Shown: positions 1-13,600, counted from the stretch's first letter. The stretch: DNA of 64,000 nt from Haliclystus octoradiatus (GCA_916610825.1 CAKAJK010000003.1:620001-684000), one strand, 5' to 3'. Notes: generated by a model from the sequence alone, not told the origin. Translations and numbers: made by a program.

Positions 1-145
1 ATCAGTGAAAAATTCTGAACAAGAATATTGTATTCAAAACTTATATTTTACAGTTTCAAATTTTCAACTTTAAACATAAGAAATCTTCAAACACGAATTA
101 CTCAAGTTATAGTTGAGCAATCATTTCACAAATAGTATATTTGGA
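1..145 (+). repeat. Reference half-unit A (145 bp)
   Basis: First half of the dimer, from ATCAGTGAAAA to ATATTTGGA. Subtypes are told apart at a few sites. These are ATTCTGAAC or ATTTTGAAC near residue 12, ACTTATATT or ACTTCTATT near 40, CATAAG, CAAAAG, CAAAGG or CACAAG near 74, and ACTCGAGT or ACTCAAGT near 100. For reference, A1 has TATATT, CATAAG and CTCAAG. A2 has ATTTTG, CTATT, CAAAGG and CTCGAG. A3 has ATTCTG, CTATT, CAAAAG and CTCGAG. A5, used in the right domain, has ATTCTG, CAAAGG and CTCGAG. The first copy is A1. A carries two CpG sites when CTCGAG is intact. Confidence 0.95.
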
Positions 146-299
146 ATCAGTGCAAAATTCTGAACAAGAATAATGTTCTCAAAAGTTTAAAATGCACAGT
201 TTTGAAATTTCGAATTTTAACAAAGTTTTGTACGTCAAACTAAAACAACAATTTCTCGAGTTATAATGGCGTAATCGTTTCACAATAAGTATATTTGGA
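146..299 (+). repeat. Reference half-unit B (154 bp)
   Basis: Second half of the dimer, starting ATCAGTGCAAAA. It shares both ends with A (ATCAGTG, GAACAAGAAT, CTCGAGTTAT, CACAAATAGTATATTTGGA) but has a diverged centre containing GAAATTTCGAATTTTAAC and TTTTGTACGTCAAACTAAA, so A and B are old duplicates. Subtypes: B1 ends CACAATAAG in place of CACAAATAG (this first copy). B2 has AAAACAACAATT and B3 has AAAACAAGAATT. B4 has ATTGTGAAC, AATGTACAG and CAAGAATT. B carries five CpG sites. Confidence 0.95.
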
Positions 300-2392
300 A
301 TCAGTGAAAAATTTTGAACAAGAATATTGTATTCATAACTTCTATTTTACAGTTTCAAATTTTCAACTTTAAACAAAAGAAATCTTCAAACACGAATTAC
401 TCGAGTTATAGTTGAGCAATCATTTCACAAATAGTATATTTGGAATCAGTGCAAAATTCTGAACAAGAATAATGTTCTCAAAAGTTTAAAATGCACAGTT
501 TTGAAATTTCGAATTTTAACAAAGTTTTGTACGTCAAACTAAAACAACAATTTCTCGAGTTATAATGGCGTAATCGTTTCACAAATAGTATATTTGGAAT
601 CAGTGAAAAATTTTGAACAAGAATATTGTATTCAAAACTTCTATTTTACAGTTTCAAATTTTCAACTTTAAACAAAGGAAATCTTCAAACACGAATTACT
701 CGAGTTATAGTTGAGCAATCATTTCACAAATAGTATATTTGGAATCAGTGCAAAATTCTGAACAAGAATAATGTTCTCAAAAGTTTAAAATGCACAGTTT
801 TGAAATTTCGAATTTTAACAAAGTTTTGTACGTCAAACTAAAACAACAATTTCTCGAGTTATAATGGCGTAATCGTTTCACAAATAGTATATTTGGAATC
901 AGTGAAAAATTTTGAACAAGAATATTGTATTCAAAACTTCTATTTTACAGTTTCAAATTTTCAACTTTAAACAAAGGAAATCTTCAAACACGAATTACTC
1001 GAGTTATAGTTGAGCAATCATTTCACAAATAGTATATTTGGAATCAGTGCAAAATTCTGAACAAGAATAATGTTCTCAAAAGTTTAAAATGCACAGTTTT
1101 GAAATTTCGAATTTTAACAAAGTTTTGTACGTCAAACTAAAACAACAATTTCTCGAGTTATAATGGCGTAATCGTTTCACAAATAGTATATTTGGAATCA
1201 GTGAAAAATTTTGAACAAGAATATTGTATTCAAAACTTCTATTTTACAGTTTCAAATTTTCAACTTTAAACAAAGGAAATCTTCAAACACGAATTACTCG
1301 AGTTATAGTTGAGCAATCATTTCACAAATAGTATATTTGGAATCAGTGCAAAATTCTGAACAAGAATAATGTTCTCAAAAGTTTAAAATGCACAGTTTTG
1401 AAATTTCGAATTTTAACAAAGTTTTGTACGTCAAACTAAAACAACAATTTCTCGAGTTATAATGGCGTAATCGTTTCACAAATAGTATATTTGGAATCAG
1501 TGAAAAATTTTGAACAAGAATATTGTATTCAAAACTTCTATTTTACAGTTTCAAATTTTCAACTTTAAACAAAGGAAATCTTCAAACACGAATTACTCGA
1601 GTTATAGTTGAGCAATCATTTCACAAATAGTATATTTGGAATCAGTGCAAAATTCTGAACAAGAATAATGTTCTCAAAAGTTCAAAATGCACAGTTTTGA
1701 AATTTCGAATTTTAACAAAGTTTTGTACGTCAAACTAAAACAACAATTTCTCGAGTTATAATGGCGTAATCGTTTCACAAATAGTATATTTGGAATCAGT
1801 GAAAAATTTTGAACAAGAATATTGTATTCAAAACTTCTATTTTACAGTTTCAAATTTTCAACATTAAACAAAGGAAATCTTCAAACACGAATTACTCGAG
1901 TTATAGTTGAGCAATCATTTCACAAATAGTATATTTGGAATCAGTGCAAAATTCTGAACAAGAATAATGTTCTCAAAAGTTTAAAATGCACAGTTTTGAA
2001 ATTTCGAATTTTAACAAAGTTTTGTACGTCAAACTAAAACAACAATTTCTCGAGTTATAATGGCGTAATCGTTTCACAAATAGTATATTTGGAATCAGTG
2101 AAAAATTTTGAACAAGAATATTGTATTCAAAACTTCTATTTTACAGTTTCAAATTTTCAACTTTAAACAAAGGAAATCTTCCAACACGAATTACTCGAGT
2201 TATAGTTGAGCAATCATTTCACAAATAGTATATTTGGAATCAGTGCAAAATTCTGAACAAGAATAATGTTCTCAAAAGTTTAAAATGCACAGTTTTGAAA
2301 TTTCGAATTTTAACAAAGTTTTGTACGTCAAACTAAAACAACAATTTCTCGAGTTATAATGGCGTAATCGTTTCACAAATAGTATATTTGGA

Positions 2393-5300
2393 ATCAGTGA
2401 AAAATTTTGAACAAGAATATTGTATTCAAAACTTCTATTTTACAGTTTCAAATTTTCAACTTTAAACAAAGGAAATCTTCAAACACGAATTACTCGAGTT
2501 ATAGTTGAGCAATCATTTCACAAATAGTATATTTGGAATCAGTGCAAAATTCTGAACAAGAATAATGTTCTCAAAAGTTCAAAATGCACAGTTTTGAAAT
2601 TTCGAATTTTAACAAAGTTTTGTACGTCAAACTAAAACAACAATTTCTCGAGTTATAATGGCGTAATCGTTTCACAAATAGTATATTTGGAATCAGTGAA
2701 AAATTTTGAACAAGAATATTGTATTCAAAACTTCTATTTTACAGTTTCAAATTTTCAACATTAAACAAAGGAAATCTTCAAACACGAATTACTCGAGTTA
2801 TAGTTGAGCAATCATTTCACAAATAGTATATTTGGAATCAGTGCAAAATTCTGAACAAGAATAATGTTCTCAAAAGTTTAAAATGCACAGTTTTGAAATT
2901 TCGAATTTTAACAAAGTTTTGTACGTCAAACTAAAACAACAATTTCTCGAGTTATAATGGCGTAATCGTTTCACAAATAGTATATTTGGAATCAGTGAAA
3001 AATTCTGAACAAGAATATTGTATTCAAAACTTATATTTTACAGTTTCAAATTTTCAACTTTAAACAAAAGAAATCTTCAAACACGAATTACTCGAGTTAT
3101 AGTTGAGCAATCATTTCACAAATAGTATATTTGGAATCAGTGCAAAATTCTTAAAAAGAATAATGTTCTCAAAAGTTTAAAATGCACAGTTTTGAAATTT
3201 CGAATTTTAACAAAGTTTTGTACGTCAAACTAAAACAACAATTTCTCGAGTTATAATGGCGTAATCGTTTCACAAATAGTATATTTGGAATCAGTGAAAA
3301 ATTCTGAACAAGAATATTGTATTCAAAACTTATATTTTACAGTTTCAAATTTTCAACTTTAAACATAAGAAATCTTCAAACACGAATTACTCAAGTTATA
3401 GTTGAGCAATCATTTCACAAATAGTATGTTTGGAATCAGTGCAAAATTCTGAACAAGAATAATGTTCTCAAAAGTTTAAAATGCACAGTTTTGAAATTTC
3501 GATTTTTAACAAAGTTTTGTACGTCAAACTAAAACAACAATTTCTCGAGTTATAATGGCGTAATCGTTTCACAAATAGTATATTTGGAATCAGTGAAAAA
3601 CTCTGAACAAGAATATTGTATTCAAAACTTCTATTTTACAGTTTCAAATTTGCAACTTTAAACAAAAGAAATCTTCAAACACGAATTACTCGAGTTATAG
3701 TTGAGCAATCATTTCACAAATAGTATATTTGGAATCAGTGCAAAATTCTGAACAAGAATAATGTTCTCAAAAGTTTAAAATGCACAGTTTTGAAATTTCG
3801 AATTTTAACAAAGTTTTGTACGTCAAACTAAAACAACAATTTCTCGAGTTATAATGGCGTAATCGTTTCACAAATAGTATATTTGGAATCAGTGAAAAAT
3901 TTTGAACAAGAATATTGTATTCAAAACTTCTATTTTACAGTTTCAAATTTTCAACATTAAACAAAGGAAATCTTCAAACACGAATTACTCGAGTTATATT
4001 TAAGCAATCATTTCACAAATAGTATATTTGGAATCAGTGCAAAATTCTGAACAAGAATAATGTTCTCAAAAGTTTAAAATGCACAGTTTTGAAATTTCGA
4101 ATTTTAACAAAGTTTTGTACGTCAAACTAAAACAACAATTTCTCGAGTTATAATGGCGTAATCGTTTCACAAATAGTATATTTGGAATCAGTGAAAAATT
4201 CTGAACAAGAATATTGTATTCAAAACTTATATTTTACAGTTTCAAATTTTCAACTTTAAACAAAAGAAATCTTCAAACACGAATTACTCGAGTTATAGTT
4301 GAGCAATCATTTCACAAATAGTATATTTGGAATCAGTGCAAAATTCTTAACAAGAATAATGTTCTCAAAAGTTTAAAATGCACAGTTTTGAAATTTCGAA
4401 TTTTAACAAAGTTTTGTACGTCAAACTAAAACAACAATTTCTCGAGTTATAATGGCGTAATCGTTTCACAAATAGTATATTTGGAATCAGTGAAAAATTC
4501 TGAACAAGAATATTGTATTCAAAACTTATATTTTACAGTTTCAAATTTTCAACTTTAAACATAAGAAATCTTCAAACACGAATTACTCAAGTTATAGTTG
4601 AGCAATCATTTCACAAATAGTATGTTTGGAATCAGTGCAAAATTCTGAACAAGAATAATGTTCTCAAAAGTTTAAAATGCACAGTTTTGAAATTTCGAAT
4701 TTTAACAAAGTTTTGTAGGTCAAACTAAAACAACAATTTCTCGAGTTATAATGGCGTAATCGTTTCACAAATAGTATATTTGGAATCAGTGAAAAATTCT
4801 GAACAAGAATATTGTATTCAAAACTTCTATTTTACAGTTTCAAATTTGCAACTTTAAACAAAAGAAATCTTCAAACACGAATTACTCGAGTTATAGTTGA
4901 GCAATCATTTCACAAATAGTATATTTGGAATCAGTGCAAAATTCTGAACAAGAATAATGTTCTCAAAAGTATAAAATGCACAGTTTTGAAATTTCGAATT
5001 TTAACAAAGTTTTGTACGTCAAACTAAAACAACAATTTCTCGAGTTATAATGGCGTAATCGTTTCACAAATAGTATATTTGGAATCAGTGAAAAATTCTG
5101 AACAAGAATATTGTATTCAAAACTTATATTTTACAGTTTCAAATTTTCAACTTTAAACATAAGAAATCTTCAAACACGAATTACTCAAGTTATAGTTGAG
5201 CAATCATTTCACAAATAGTATATTTGGAATCAGTGCAAAATTCTGAACAAGAATAATGTTCTCAAAAGTTTAAAATGCACAGTTTTGAAATTTCGAATTT

Positions 5301-6578
5301 TAACAAAGTTTTGTACGTCAAACTAAAACAACAATTTCTCGAGTTATAATGGCGTAATCGTTTCACAATAAGTATATTTGGAATCAGTGAAAAATTCTGA
5401 ACAAGAATATTGTATTCATAACTTCTATTTTACAGTTTCAAATTTTCAACTTTAAACAAAAGAAATCTTCAAACACGAATTACTCGAGTTATAGTTGAGC
5501 AATCATTTCACAAATAGTATATTTGGAATCAGTGCAAAATTCTTAACAAGAATAATGTTCTCAAAAGTTTAAAATGCACAGTTTTGAAATTTCGAATTTT
5601 AACAAAGTTTTGTACGTCAAACTAAAACAACAATTTCTCGAGTTATAATGGCGTAATCGTTTCACAAATAGTATATTTGGAATCAGTGAAAAATTCTGAA
5701 CAAGAATATTGTATTCAAAACTTATATTTTACAGTTTCAAATTTTCAACTTTAAACATAAGAAATCTTCAAACACGAATTACTCAAGTTATAGTTGAGCA
5801 ATCATTTCACAAATAGTATGTTTGGAATCAGTGCAAAATTCTGAACAAGAATAATGTTCTCAAAAGTTTAAAATGCACAGTTTTGAAATTTCGAATTTTA
5901 ACAAAGTTTTGTACGTCAAACTAAAACAACAATTTCTCGAGTTATAATGGCGTAATCGTTTCACAAATAGTATATTTGGAATCAGTGAAAAATTCTGAAC
6001 AAGAATATTGTATTCAAAACTTCTATTTTACAGTTTCAAATTTGCAACTTTAAACAAAAGAAATCTTCAAACACGAATTACTCGAGTTATAGTTGAGCAA
6101 TCATTTCACAAATAGTATATTTGGAATCAGTGCAAAATTCTGAACAAGAATAATGTTCTCAAAAGTATAAAATGCACAGTTTTGAAATTTCGAATTTTAA
6201 CAAAGTTTTGTACGTCAAACTAAAACAACAATTTCTCGAGTTATAATGGCGTAATCGTTTCACAAATAGTATATTTGGAATCAGTGAAAAATTCTGAACA
6301 AGAATATTGTATTCAAAACTTATATTTTACAGTTTCAAATTTTCAACTTTAAACATAAGAAATCTTCAAACACGAATTACTCAAGTTATAGTTGAGCAAT
6401 CATTTCACAAATAGTATATTTGGAATCAGTGCAAAATTCTGAACAAGAATAATGTTCTCAAAAGTTCAAAATGCACAGTTTTGAAATTTCGAATTTTAAC
6501 AAAGTTTTGTACGTCAAACTAAAACAACAATTTCTCGAGTTATAATGGCGTAATCGTTTCACAAATAGTATATTTGGA
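2393..6578 (+). repeat. 14-dimer HOR, copy 1 (4,186 bp)
   Basis: Rare markers here recur exactly 4,186 bp downstream. Examples are CGATTTTTAAC near 3,500 (again near 7,686), GTAGGTC at 4,715 (again at 8,901), GAAAAACTCTG near 3,595, and the run of TTTGCAAC and GTATAAAATG variants. Differences from copy 2 are few: ATTCTTAAAAAG near 3,149, and TTATATTTAAGC near 3,995 where copy 2 has TTATAGTTGAGC. The last B half (unit 22) has GTTCAAAATG and does not match its counterpart, which is B1, so the right edge is recombinant. Confidence 0.88.
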
Positions 6579-9500
6579 ATCAGTGAAAAATTTTGAACAA
6601 GAATATTGTATTCAAAACTTCTATTTTACAGTTTCAAATTTTCAACTTTAAACAAAGGAAATCTTCAAACACGAATTACTCGAGTTATAGTTGAGCAATC
6701 ATTTCACAAATAGTATATTTGGAATCAGTGCAAAATTCTGAACAAGAATAATGTTCTCAAAAGTTCAAAATGCACAGTTTTGAAATTTCGAATTTTAACA
6801 AAGTTTTGTACGTCAAACTAAAACAACAATTTCTCGAGTTATAATGGCGTAATCGTTTCACAAATAGTATATTTGGAATCAGTGAAAAATTTTGAACAAG
6901 AATATTGTATTCAAAACTTCTATTTTACAGTTTCAAATTTTCAACATTAAACAAAGGAAATCTTCAAACACGAATTACTCGAGTTATAGTTGAGCAATCA
7001 TTTCACAAATAGTATATTTGGAATCAGTGCAAAATTCTGAACAAGAATAATGTTCTCAAAAGTTTAAAATGCACAGTTTTGAAATTTCGAATTTTAACAA
7101 AGTTTTGTACGTCAAACTAAAACAACAATTTCTCGAGTTATAATGGCGTAATCGTTTCACAAATAGTATATTTGGAATCAGTGAAAAATTCTGAACAAGA
7201 ATATTGTATTCAAAACTTATATTTTACAGTTTCAAATTTTCAACTTTAAACAAAAGAAATCTTCAAACACGAATTACTCGAGTTATAGTTGAGCAATCAT
7301 TTCACAAATAGTATATTTGGAATCAGTGCAAAATTCTTAACAAGAATAATGTTCTCAAAAGTTTAAAATGCACAGTTTTGAAATTTCGAATTTTAACAAA
7401 GTTTTGTACGTCAAACTAAAACAACAATTTCTCGAGTTATAATGGCGTAATCGTTTCACAAATAGTATATTTGGAATCAGTGAAAAATTCTGAACAAGAA
7501 TATTGTATTCAAAACTTATATTTTACAGTTTCAAATTTTCAACTTTAAACATAAGAAATCTTCAAACACGAATTACTCAAGTTATAGTTGAGCAATCATT
7601 TCACAAATAGTATGTTTGGAATCAGTGCAAAATTCTGAACAAGAATAATGTTCTCAAAAGTTTAAAATGCACAGTTTTGAAATTTCGATTTTTAACAAAG
7701 TTTTGTACGTCAAACTAAAACAACAATTTCTCGAGTTATAATGGCGTAATCGTTTCACAAATAGTATATTTGGAATCAGTGAAAAACTCTGAACAAGAAT
7801 ATTGTATTCAAAACTTCTATTTTACAGTTTCAAATTTGCAACTGTAAACAAAAGAAATCTTCAAACACGAATTACTCGAGTTATAGTTGAGCAATCATTT
7901 CACAAATAGTATATTTGGAATCAGTGCAAAATTCTAAACAAGAATAATGTTCTCAAAAGTTTAAAATGCACAGTTTTGAAATTTCGAATTTTAACAAAGT
8001 TTTGTACGTCAAACTAAAACAACAATTTCTCGAGTTATAATGGCGTAATCGTTTCACAAATAGTATATTTGGAATCAGTGAAAAATTTTGAACAAGAATA
8101 TTGTATTCAAAACTTCTATTTTACAGTTTCAAATTTTCAACATTAAACAAAGGAAATCTTCAAACACGAATTACTCGAGTTATAGTTGAGCAATCATTTC
8201 ACAAATAGTATATTTGGAATCAGTGCAAAATTCTGAACAAGAATAATGTTCTCAAAAGTTTAAAATGCACAGTTTTGAAATTTCGAATTTTAACAAAGTT
8301 TTGTACGTCAAACTAAAACAACAATTTCTCGAGTTATAATGGCGTAATCGTTTCACAAATAGTATATTTGGAATCAGTGAAAAATTCTGAACAAGAATAT
8401 TGTATTCAAAACTTATATTTTACAGTTTCAAATTTTCAACTTTAAACAAAAGAAATCTTCAAACACGAATTACTCGAGTTATAGTTGAGCAATCATTTCA
8501 CAAATAGTATATTTGGAATCAGTGCAAAATTCTTAACAAGAATAATGTTCTCAAAAGTTTAAAATGCACAGTTTTGAAATTTCGAATTTTAACAAAGTTT
8601 TGTACGTCAAACTAAAACAACAATTTCTCGAGTTATAATGGCGTAATCGTTTCACAAATAGTATATTTGGAATCAGTGAAAAATTCTGAACAAGAATATT
8701 GTATTCAAAACTTATATTTTACAGTTTCAAATTTTCAACTTTAAACATAAGAAATCTTCAAACACGAATTACTCAAGTTATAGTTGAGCAATCATTTCAC
8801 AAATAGTATGTTTGGAATCAGTGCAAAATTCTGAACAAGAATAATGTTCTCAAAAGTTTAAAATGCACAGTTTTGAAATTTCGAATTTTAACAAAGTTTT
8901 GTAGGTCAAACTAAAACAACAATTTCTCGAGTTATAATGGCGTAATCGTTTCACAAATAGTATATTTGGAATCAGTGAAAAATTCTGAACAAGAATATTG
9001 TATTCAAAACTTCTATTTTACAGTTTCAAATTTGCAACTTTAAACAAAAGAAATCTTCAAACACGAATTACTCGAGTTATAGTTGAGCAATCATTTCACA
9101 AATAGTATATTTGGAATCAGTGCAAAATTCTGAACAAGAATAATGTTCTCAAAAGTATAAAATGCACAGTTTTGAAATTTCGAATTTTAACAAAGTTTTG
9201 TACGTCAAACTAAAACAACAATTTCTCGAGTTATAATGGCGTAATCGTTTCACAAATAGTATATTTGGAATCAGTGAAAAATTCTGAACAAGAATATTGT
9301 ATTCAAAACTTATATTTTACAGTTTCAAATTTTCAACTTTAAACATAAGAAATCTTCAAACACGAATTACTCAAGTTATAGTTGAGCAATCATTTCACAA
9401 ATAGTATATTTGGAATCAGTGCAAAATTCTGAACAAGAATAATGTTCTCAAAAGTTTAAAATGCACAGTTTTGAAATTTCGAATTTTAACAAAGTTTTGT

Positions 9501-10764
9501 ACGTCAAACTAAAACAACAATTTCTCGAGTTATAATGGCGTAATCGTTTCACAATAAGTATATTTGGAATCAGTGAAAAATTCTGAACAAGAATATTGTA
9601 TTCATAACTTCTATTTTACAGTTTCAAATTTTCAACTTTAAACAAAAGAAATCTTCAAACACGAATTACTCGAGTTATAGTTGAGCAATCATTTCACAAA
9701 TAGTATATTTGGAATCAGTGCAAAATTCTTAACAAGAATAATGTTCTCAAAAGTTTAAAATGCACAGTTTTGAAATTTCGAATTTTAACAAAGTTTTGTA
9801 CGTCAAACTAAAACAACAATTTCTCGAGTTATAATGGCGTAATCGTTTCACAAATAGTATATTTGGAATCAGTGAAAAATTCTGAACAAGAATATTGTAT
9901 TCAAAACTTATATTTTACAGTTTCAAATTTTCAACTTTAAACATAAGAAATCTTCAAACACGAATTACTCAAGTTATAGTTGAGCAATCATTTCACAAAT
10001 AGTATGTTTGGAATCAGTGCAAAATTCTGAACAAGAATAATGTTCTCAAAAGTTTAAAATGCACAGTTTTGAAATTTCGAATTTTAACAAAGTTTTGTAC
10101 GTCAAACTAAAACAACAATTTCTCGAGTTATAATGGCGTAATCGTTTCACAAATAGTATATTTGGAATCAGTGAAAAATTCTGAACAAGAATATTGTATT
10201 CAAAACTTCTATTTTACAGTTTCAAATTTGCAACTTTAAACAAAAGAAATCTTCAAACACGAATTACTCGAGTTATAGTTGAGCAATCATTTCACAAATA
10301 GTATATTTGGAATCAGTGCAAAATTCTGAACAAGAATAATGTTCTCAAAAGTATAAAATGCACAGTTTTGAAATTTCGAATTTTAACAAAGTTTTGTACG
10401 TCAAACTAAAACAACAATTTCTCGAGTTATAATGGCGTAATCGTTTCACAAATAGTATATTTGGAATCAGTGAAAAATTCTGAACAAGAATATTGTATTC
10501 AAAACTTATATTTTACAGTTTCAAATTTTCAACTTTAAACATAAGAAATCTTCAAACACGAATTACTCAAGTTATAGTTGAGCAATCATTTCACAAATAG
10601 TATATTTGGAATCAGTGCAAAATTCTGAACAAGAATAATGTTCTCAAAAGTTTAAAATGCACAGTTTTGAAATTTCGAATTTTAACAAAGTTTTGTACGT
10701 CAAACTAAAACAACAATTTCTCGAGTTATAATGGCGTAATCGTTTCACAATAAGTATATTTGGA
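6579..10764 (+). repeat. 14-dimer HOR, copy 2 (4,186 bp)
   Basis: This is a direct tandem copy of the preceding 4,186 bp with the same order of unit subtypes. Private changes include AACTGTAAAC near 7,843 and ATTCTAAAC near 7,932. An internal 4-dimer rhythm (1,196 bp) is visible in both copies, for example GTATAAAATG at 4,969 and 6,165, then 9,155 and 10,351. Confidence 0.88.
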
Positions 10765-11661
10765 ATCAGTGAAAAATTCTGAACAAGAATATTGTATTCA
10801 TAACTTCTATTTTACAGTTTCAAATTTTCAACTTTAAACAAAAGAAATCTTCAAACACGAATTACTCGAGTTATAGTTGAGCAATCATTTCACAAATAGT
10901 ATATTTGGAATCAGTGCAAAATTCTGAACAAGAATAATGTTCTCAAAAGTTTAAAATGCACAGTTTTGAAATTTCGAATTTTAACAAAGTTTTGTACGTC
11001 AAACTAAAACAACAATTTCTCGAGTTATAATGGCGTAATCGTTTCACAAATAGTATATTTGGAATCAGTGAAAAATTTTGAACAAGAATATTGTATTCAA
11101 AACTTCTATTTTACAGTTTCAAATTTTCAACTTTAAACAAAGGAAATCTTCAAACACGAATTACTCGAGTTATAGTTGAGCAATCATTTCACAAATAGTA
11201 TATTTGGAATCAGTGCAAAATTCTGAACAAGAATAATGTTCTCAAAAGTTTAAAATGCACAGTTTTGAAATTTCGAATTTTAACAAAGTTTTGTACGTCA
11301 AACTAAAACAAGAATTTCTCGAGTTATAATGGCGTAATCGTTTCACAAATAGTATATTTGGAATCAGTGAAAAATTCTGAACAAGAATATTGTATTCAAA
11401 ACTTCTATTTTACAGTTTCAAATTTTCAACTTTAAACAAAAGAAATCTTCAAACACGAATTACTCGAGTTATAGTTGAGCAATCATTTCACAAATAGTAT
11501 ATTTGGAATCAGTGCAAAATTCTGAACAAGAATAATGTTCTCAAAAGTATAAAATGCACAGTTTTGAAATTTCGAATTTTAACAAAGTTTTGTACGTCAA
11601 ACTAAAACAACAATTTCTCGAGTTATAATGGCGTAATCGTTTCACAAATAGTATATTTGGA
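10466..11661 (+). repeat. 4-dimer HOR, copy 1 (1,196 bp)
   Basis: Unit order is A1/B1, ATTCATAAC-type A with B2, A2/B3, then A3 with GTATAAAATG in B. It starts inside the last unit of the 14-dimer block and continues its 4-dimer rhythm. The CACAATAAG marker recurs at 9,552, 10,748, 11,944 and 13,140, each 1,196 bp apart. Confidence 0.85.
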
Positions 11662-12857
11662 ATCAGTGAAAAATTCTGAACAAGAATATTGTATTCAAAA
11701 CTTATATTTTACAGTTTCAAATTTTCAACTTTAAACATAAGAAATCTTCAAACACGAATTACTCAAGTTATAGTTGAGCAATCATTTCACAAATAGTATA
11801 TTTGGAATCAGTGCAAAATTCTGAACAAGAATAATGTTCTCAAAAGTTTAAAATGCACAGTTTTGAAATTTCGAATTTTAACAAAGTTTTGTACGTCAAA
11901 CTAAAACAACAATTTCTCGAGTTATAATGGCGTAATCGTTTCACAATAAGTATATTTGGAATCAGTGAAAAATTCTGAACAAGAATATTGTATTCATAAC
12001 TTCTATTTTACAGTTTCAAATTTTCAACTTTAAACAAAAGAAATCTTCAAACACGAATTACTCGAGTTATAGTTGAGCAATCATTTCACAAATAGTATAT
12101 TTGGAATCAGTGCAAAATTCTGAACAAGAATAATGTTCTCAAAAGTTTAAAATGCACAGTTTTGAAATTTCGAATTTTAACAAAGTTTTGTACGTCAAAC
12201 TAAAACAACAATTTCTCGAGTTATAATGGCGTAATCGTTTCACAAATAGTATATTTGGAATCAGTGAAAAATTTTGAACAAGAATATTGTATTCAAAACT
12301 TCTATTTTACAGTTTCAAATTTTCAACTTTAAACAAAGGAAATCTTCAAACACGAATTACTCGAGTTATAGTTGAGCAATCATTTCACAAATAGTATATT
12401 TGGAATCAGTGCAAAATTCTGAACAAGAATAATGTTCTCAAAAGTTTAAAATGCACAGTTTTGAAATTTCGAATTTTAACAAAGTTTTGTACGTCAAACT
12501 AAAACAAGAATTTCTCGAGTTATAATGGCGTAATCGTTTCACAAATAGTATATTTGGAATCAGTGAAAAATTCTGAACAAGAATATTGTATTCAAAACTT
12601 CTATTTTACAGTTTCAAATTTTCAACTTTAAACAAAAGAAATCTTCAAACACGAATTACTCGAGTTATAGTTGAGCAATCATTTCACAAATAGTATATTT
12701 GGAATCAGTGCAAAATTCTGAACAAGAATAATGTTCTCAAAAGTTTAAAATGCACAGTTTTGAAATTTCGAATTTTAACAAAGTTTTGTACGTCAAACTA
12801 AAACAACAATTTCTCGAGTTATAATGGCGTAATCGTTTCACAAATAGTATATTTGGA
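11662..12857 (+). repeat. 4-dimer HOR, copy 2 (1,196 bp)
   Basis: Same order as the preceding block: A1/B1, ATTCATAAC-type/B2, A2/B3, A3/B2. The only marker difference seen is in the last B half, which has GTTTAAAATG where copy 1 has GTATAAAATG. Confidence 0.85.
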
Positions 12858-13600
12858 ATCAGTGAAAAATTCTGAACAAGAATATTGTATTCAAAACTTA
12901 TATTTTACAGTTTCAAATTTTCAACTTTAAACATAAGAAATCTTCAAACACGAATTACTCAAGTTATAGTTGAGCAATCATTTCACAAATAGTATATTTG
13001 GAATCAGTGCAAAATTCTGAACAAGAATAATGTTCTCAAAAGTTTAAAATGCACAGTTTTGAAATTTCGAATTTTAACAAAGTTTTGTACGTCAAACTAA
13101 AACAACAATTTCTCGAGTTATAATGGCGTAATCGTTTCACAATAAGTATATTTGGAATCAGTGAAAAATTCTGAACAAGAATATTGTATTCATAACTTCT
13201 ATTTTACAGTTTCAAATTTTCAACTTTAAACAAAAGAAATCTTCAAACACGAATTACTCGAGTTATAGTTGACCAATCATTTCACAAATAGTATATTTGG
13301 AATCAGTGCAAAATTCTGAACAAGAATAATGTTCTCAAAAGTTTAAAATGCACAGTTTTGAAATTTCGAATTTTAACAAAGTTTTGTACGTCAAACTAAA
13401 ACAACAATTTCTCGAGTTATAATGGCGTAATCGTTTCACAATAAGTATATTTGGAATCAGTGAAAAATTCTGAACAAGAATATTGTATTCATAACTTCTA
13501 TTTTACAGTTTCAAATTTTCAACTTTAAACAAAAGAAATCTTCAAACACGAATTACTCGAGTTATAGTTGAGCAATCATTTCACAAATAGTATATTTGGA
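12858..13600 (+). repeat. Connecting units 44 to 46A
   Basis: These are A1/B1, then an ATTCATAAC-type A with GTTGACCAATC and a second B1, then another ATTCATAAC-type A. Two B1 halves lie only 299 bp apart (CACAATAAG at 13,140 and 13,439), the closest pair in the window. This suggests a local duplication or conversion. Confidence 0.75.

Larger units (their letters stand above)
1..2392 (+). repeat. Left-edge block, units 1-8, mostly A2/B2 dimers
   Basis: Unit 1 is A1/B1 and unit 2 is a hybrid with ATTCATAAC. Units 3-5 (599-1,495) are A2/B2 with no difference that I noticed between them. Unit 6 carries AGTTCAAAATG in B, unit 7 has CAACATTAAAC, and unit 8 has CTTCCAACACG. Units 6-7 recur as 9-10 at a 3-dimer spacing. 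This stretch looks recently homogenised. Confidence 0.85.

Noticed and set aside
8..30. Heat-shock-element-like TTC and GAA units in ATTCTGAACAAGAAT
   Set aside because: The spacing between TTC and GAA is 1 nt instead of the 2 nt of the canonical element, and the motif is a passive part of every half-unit with no gene nearby.
146..299. CENP-B box-like motif in the B half (around TTTCGAATTTT and GGCGTAATCG)
   Set aside because: The required CGGG part and the spacing of the mammalian CENP-B box are missing. A TTCG core alone is not informative.
277..299. CACAATAAG in B1 halves as an indel pair
   Set aside because: It could be read as a 1-bp deletion plus a 1-bp insertion relative to CACAAATAG, but two substitutions give the same result and the unit length does not change. 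It was used only as a marker.
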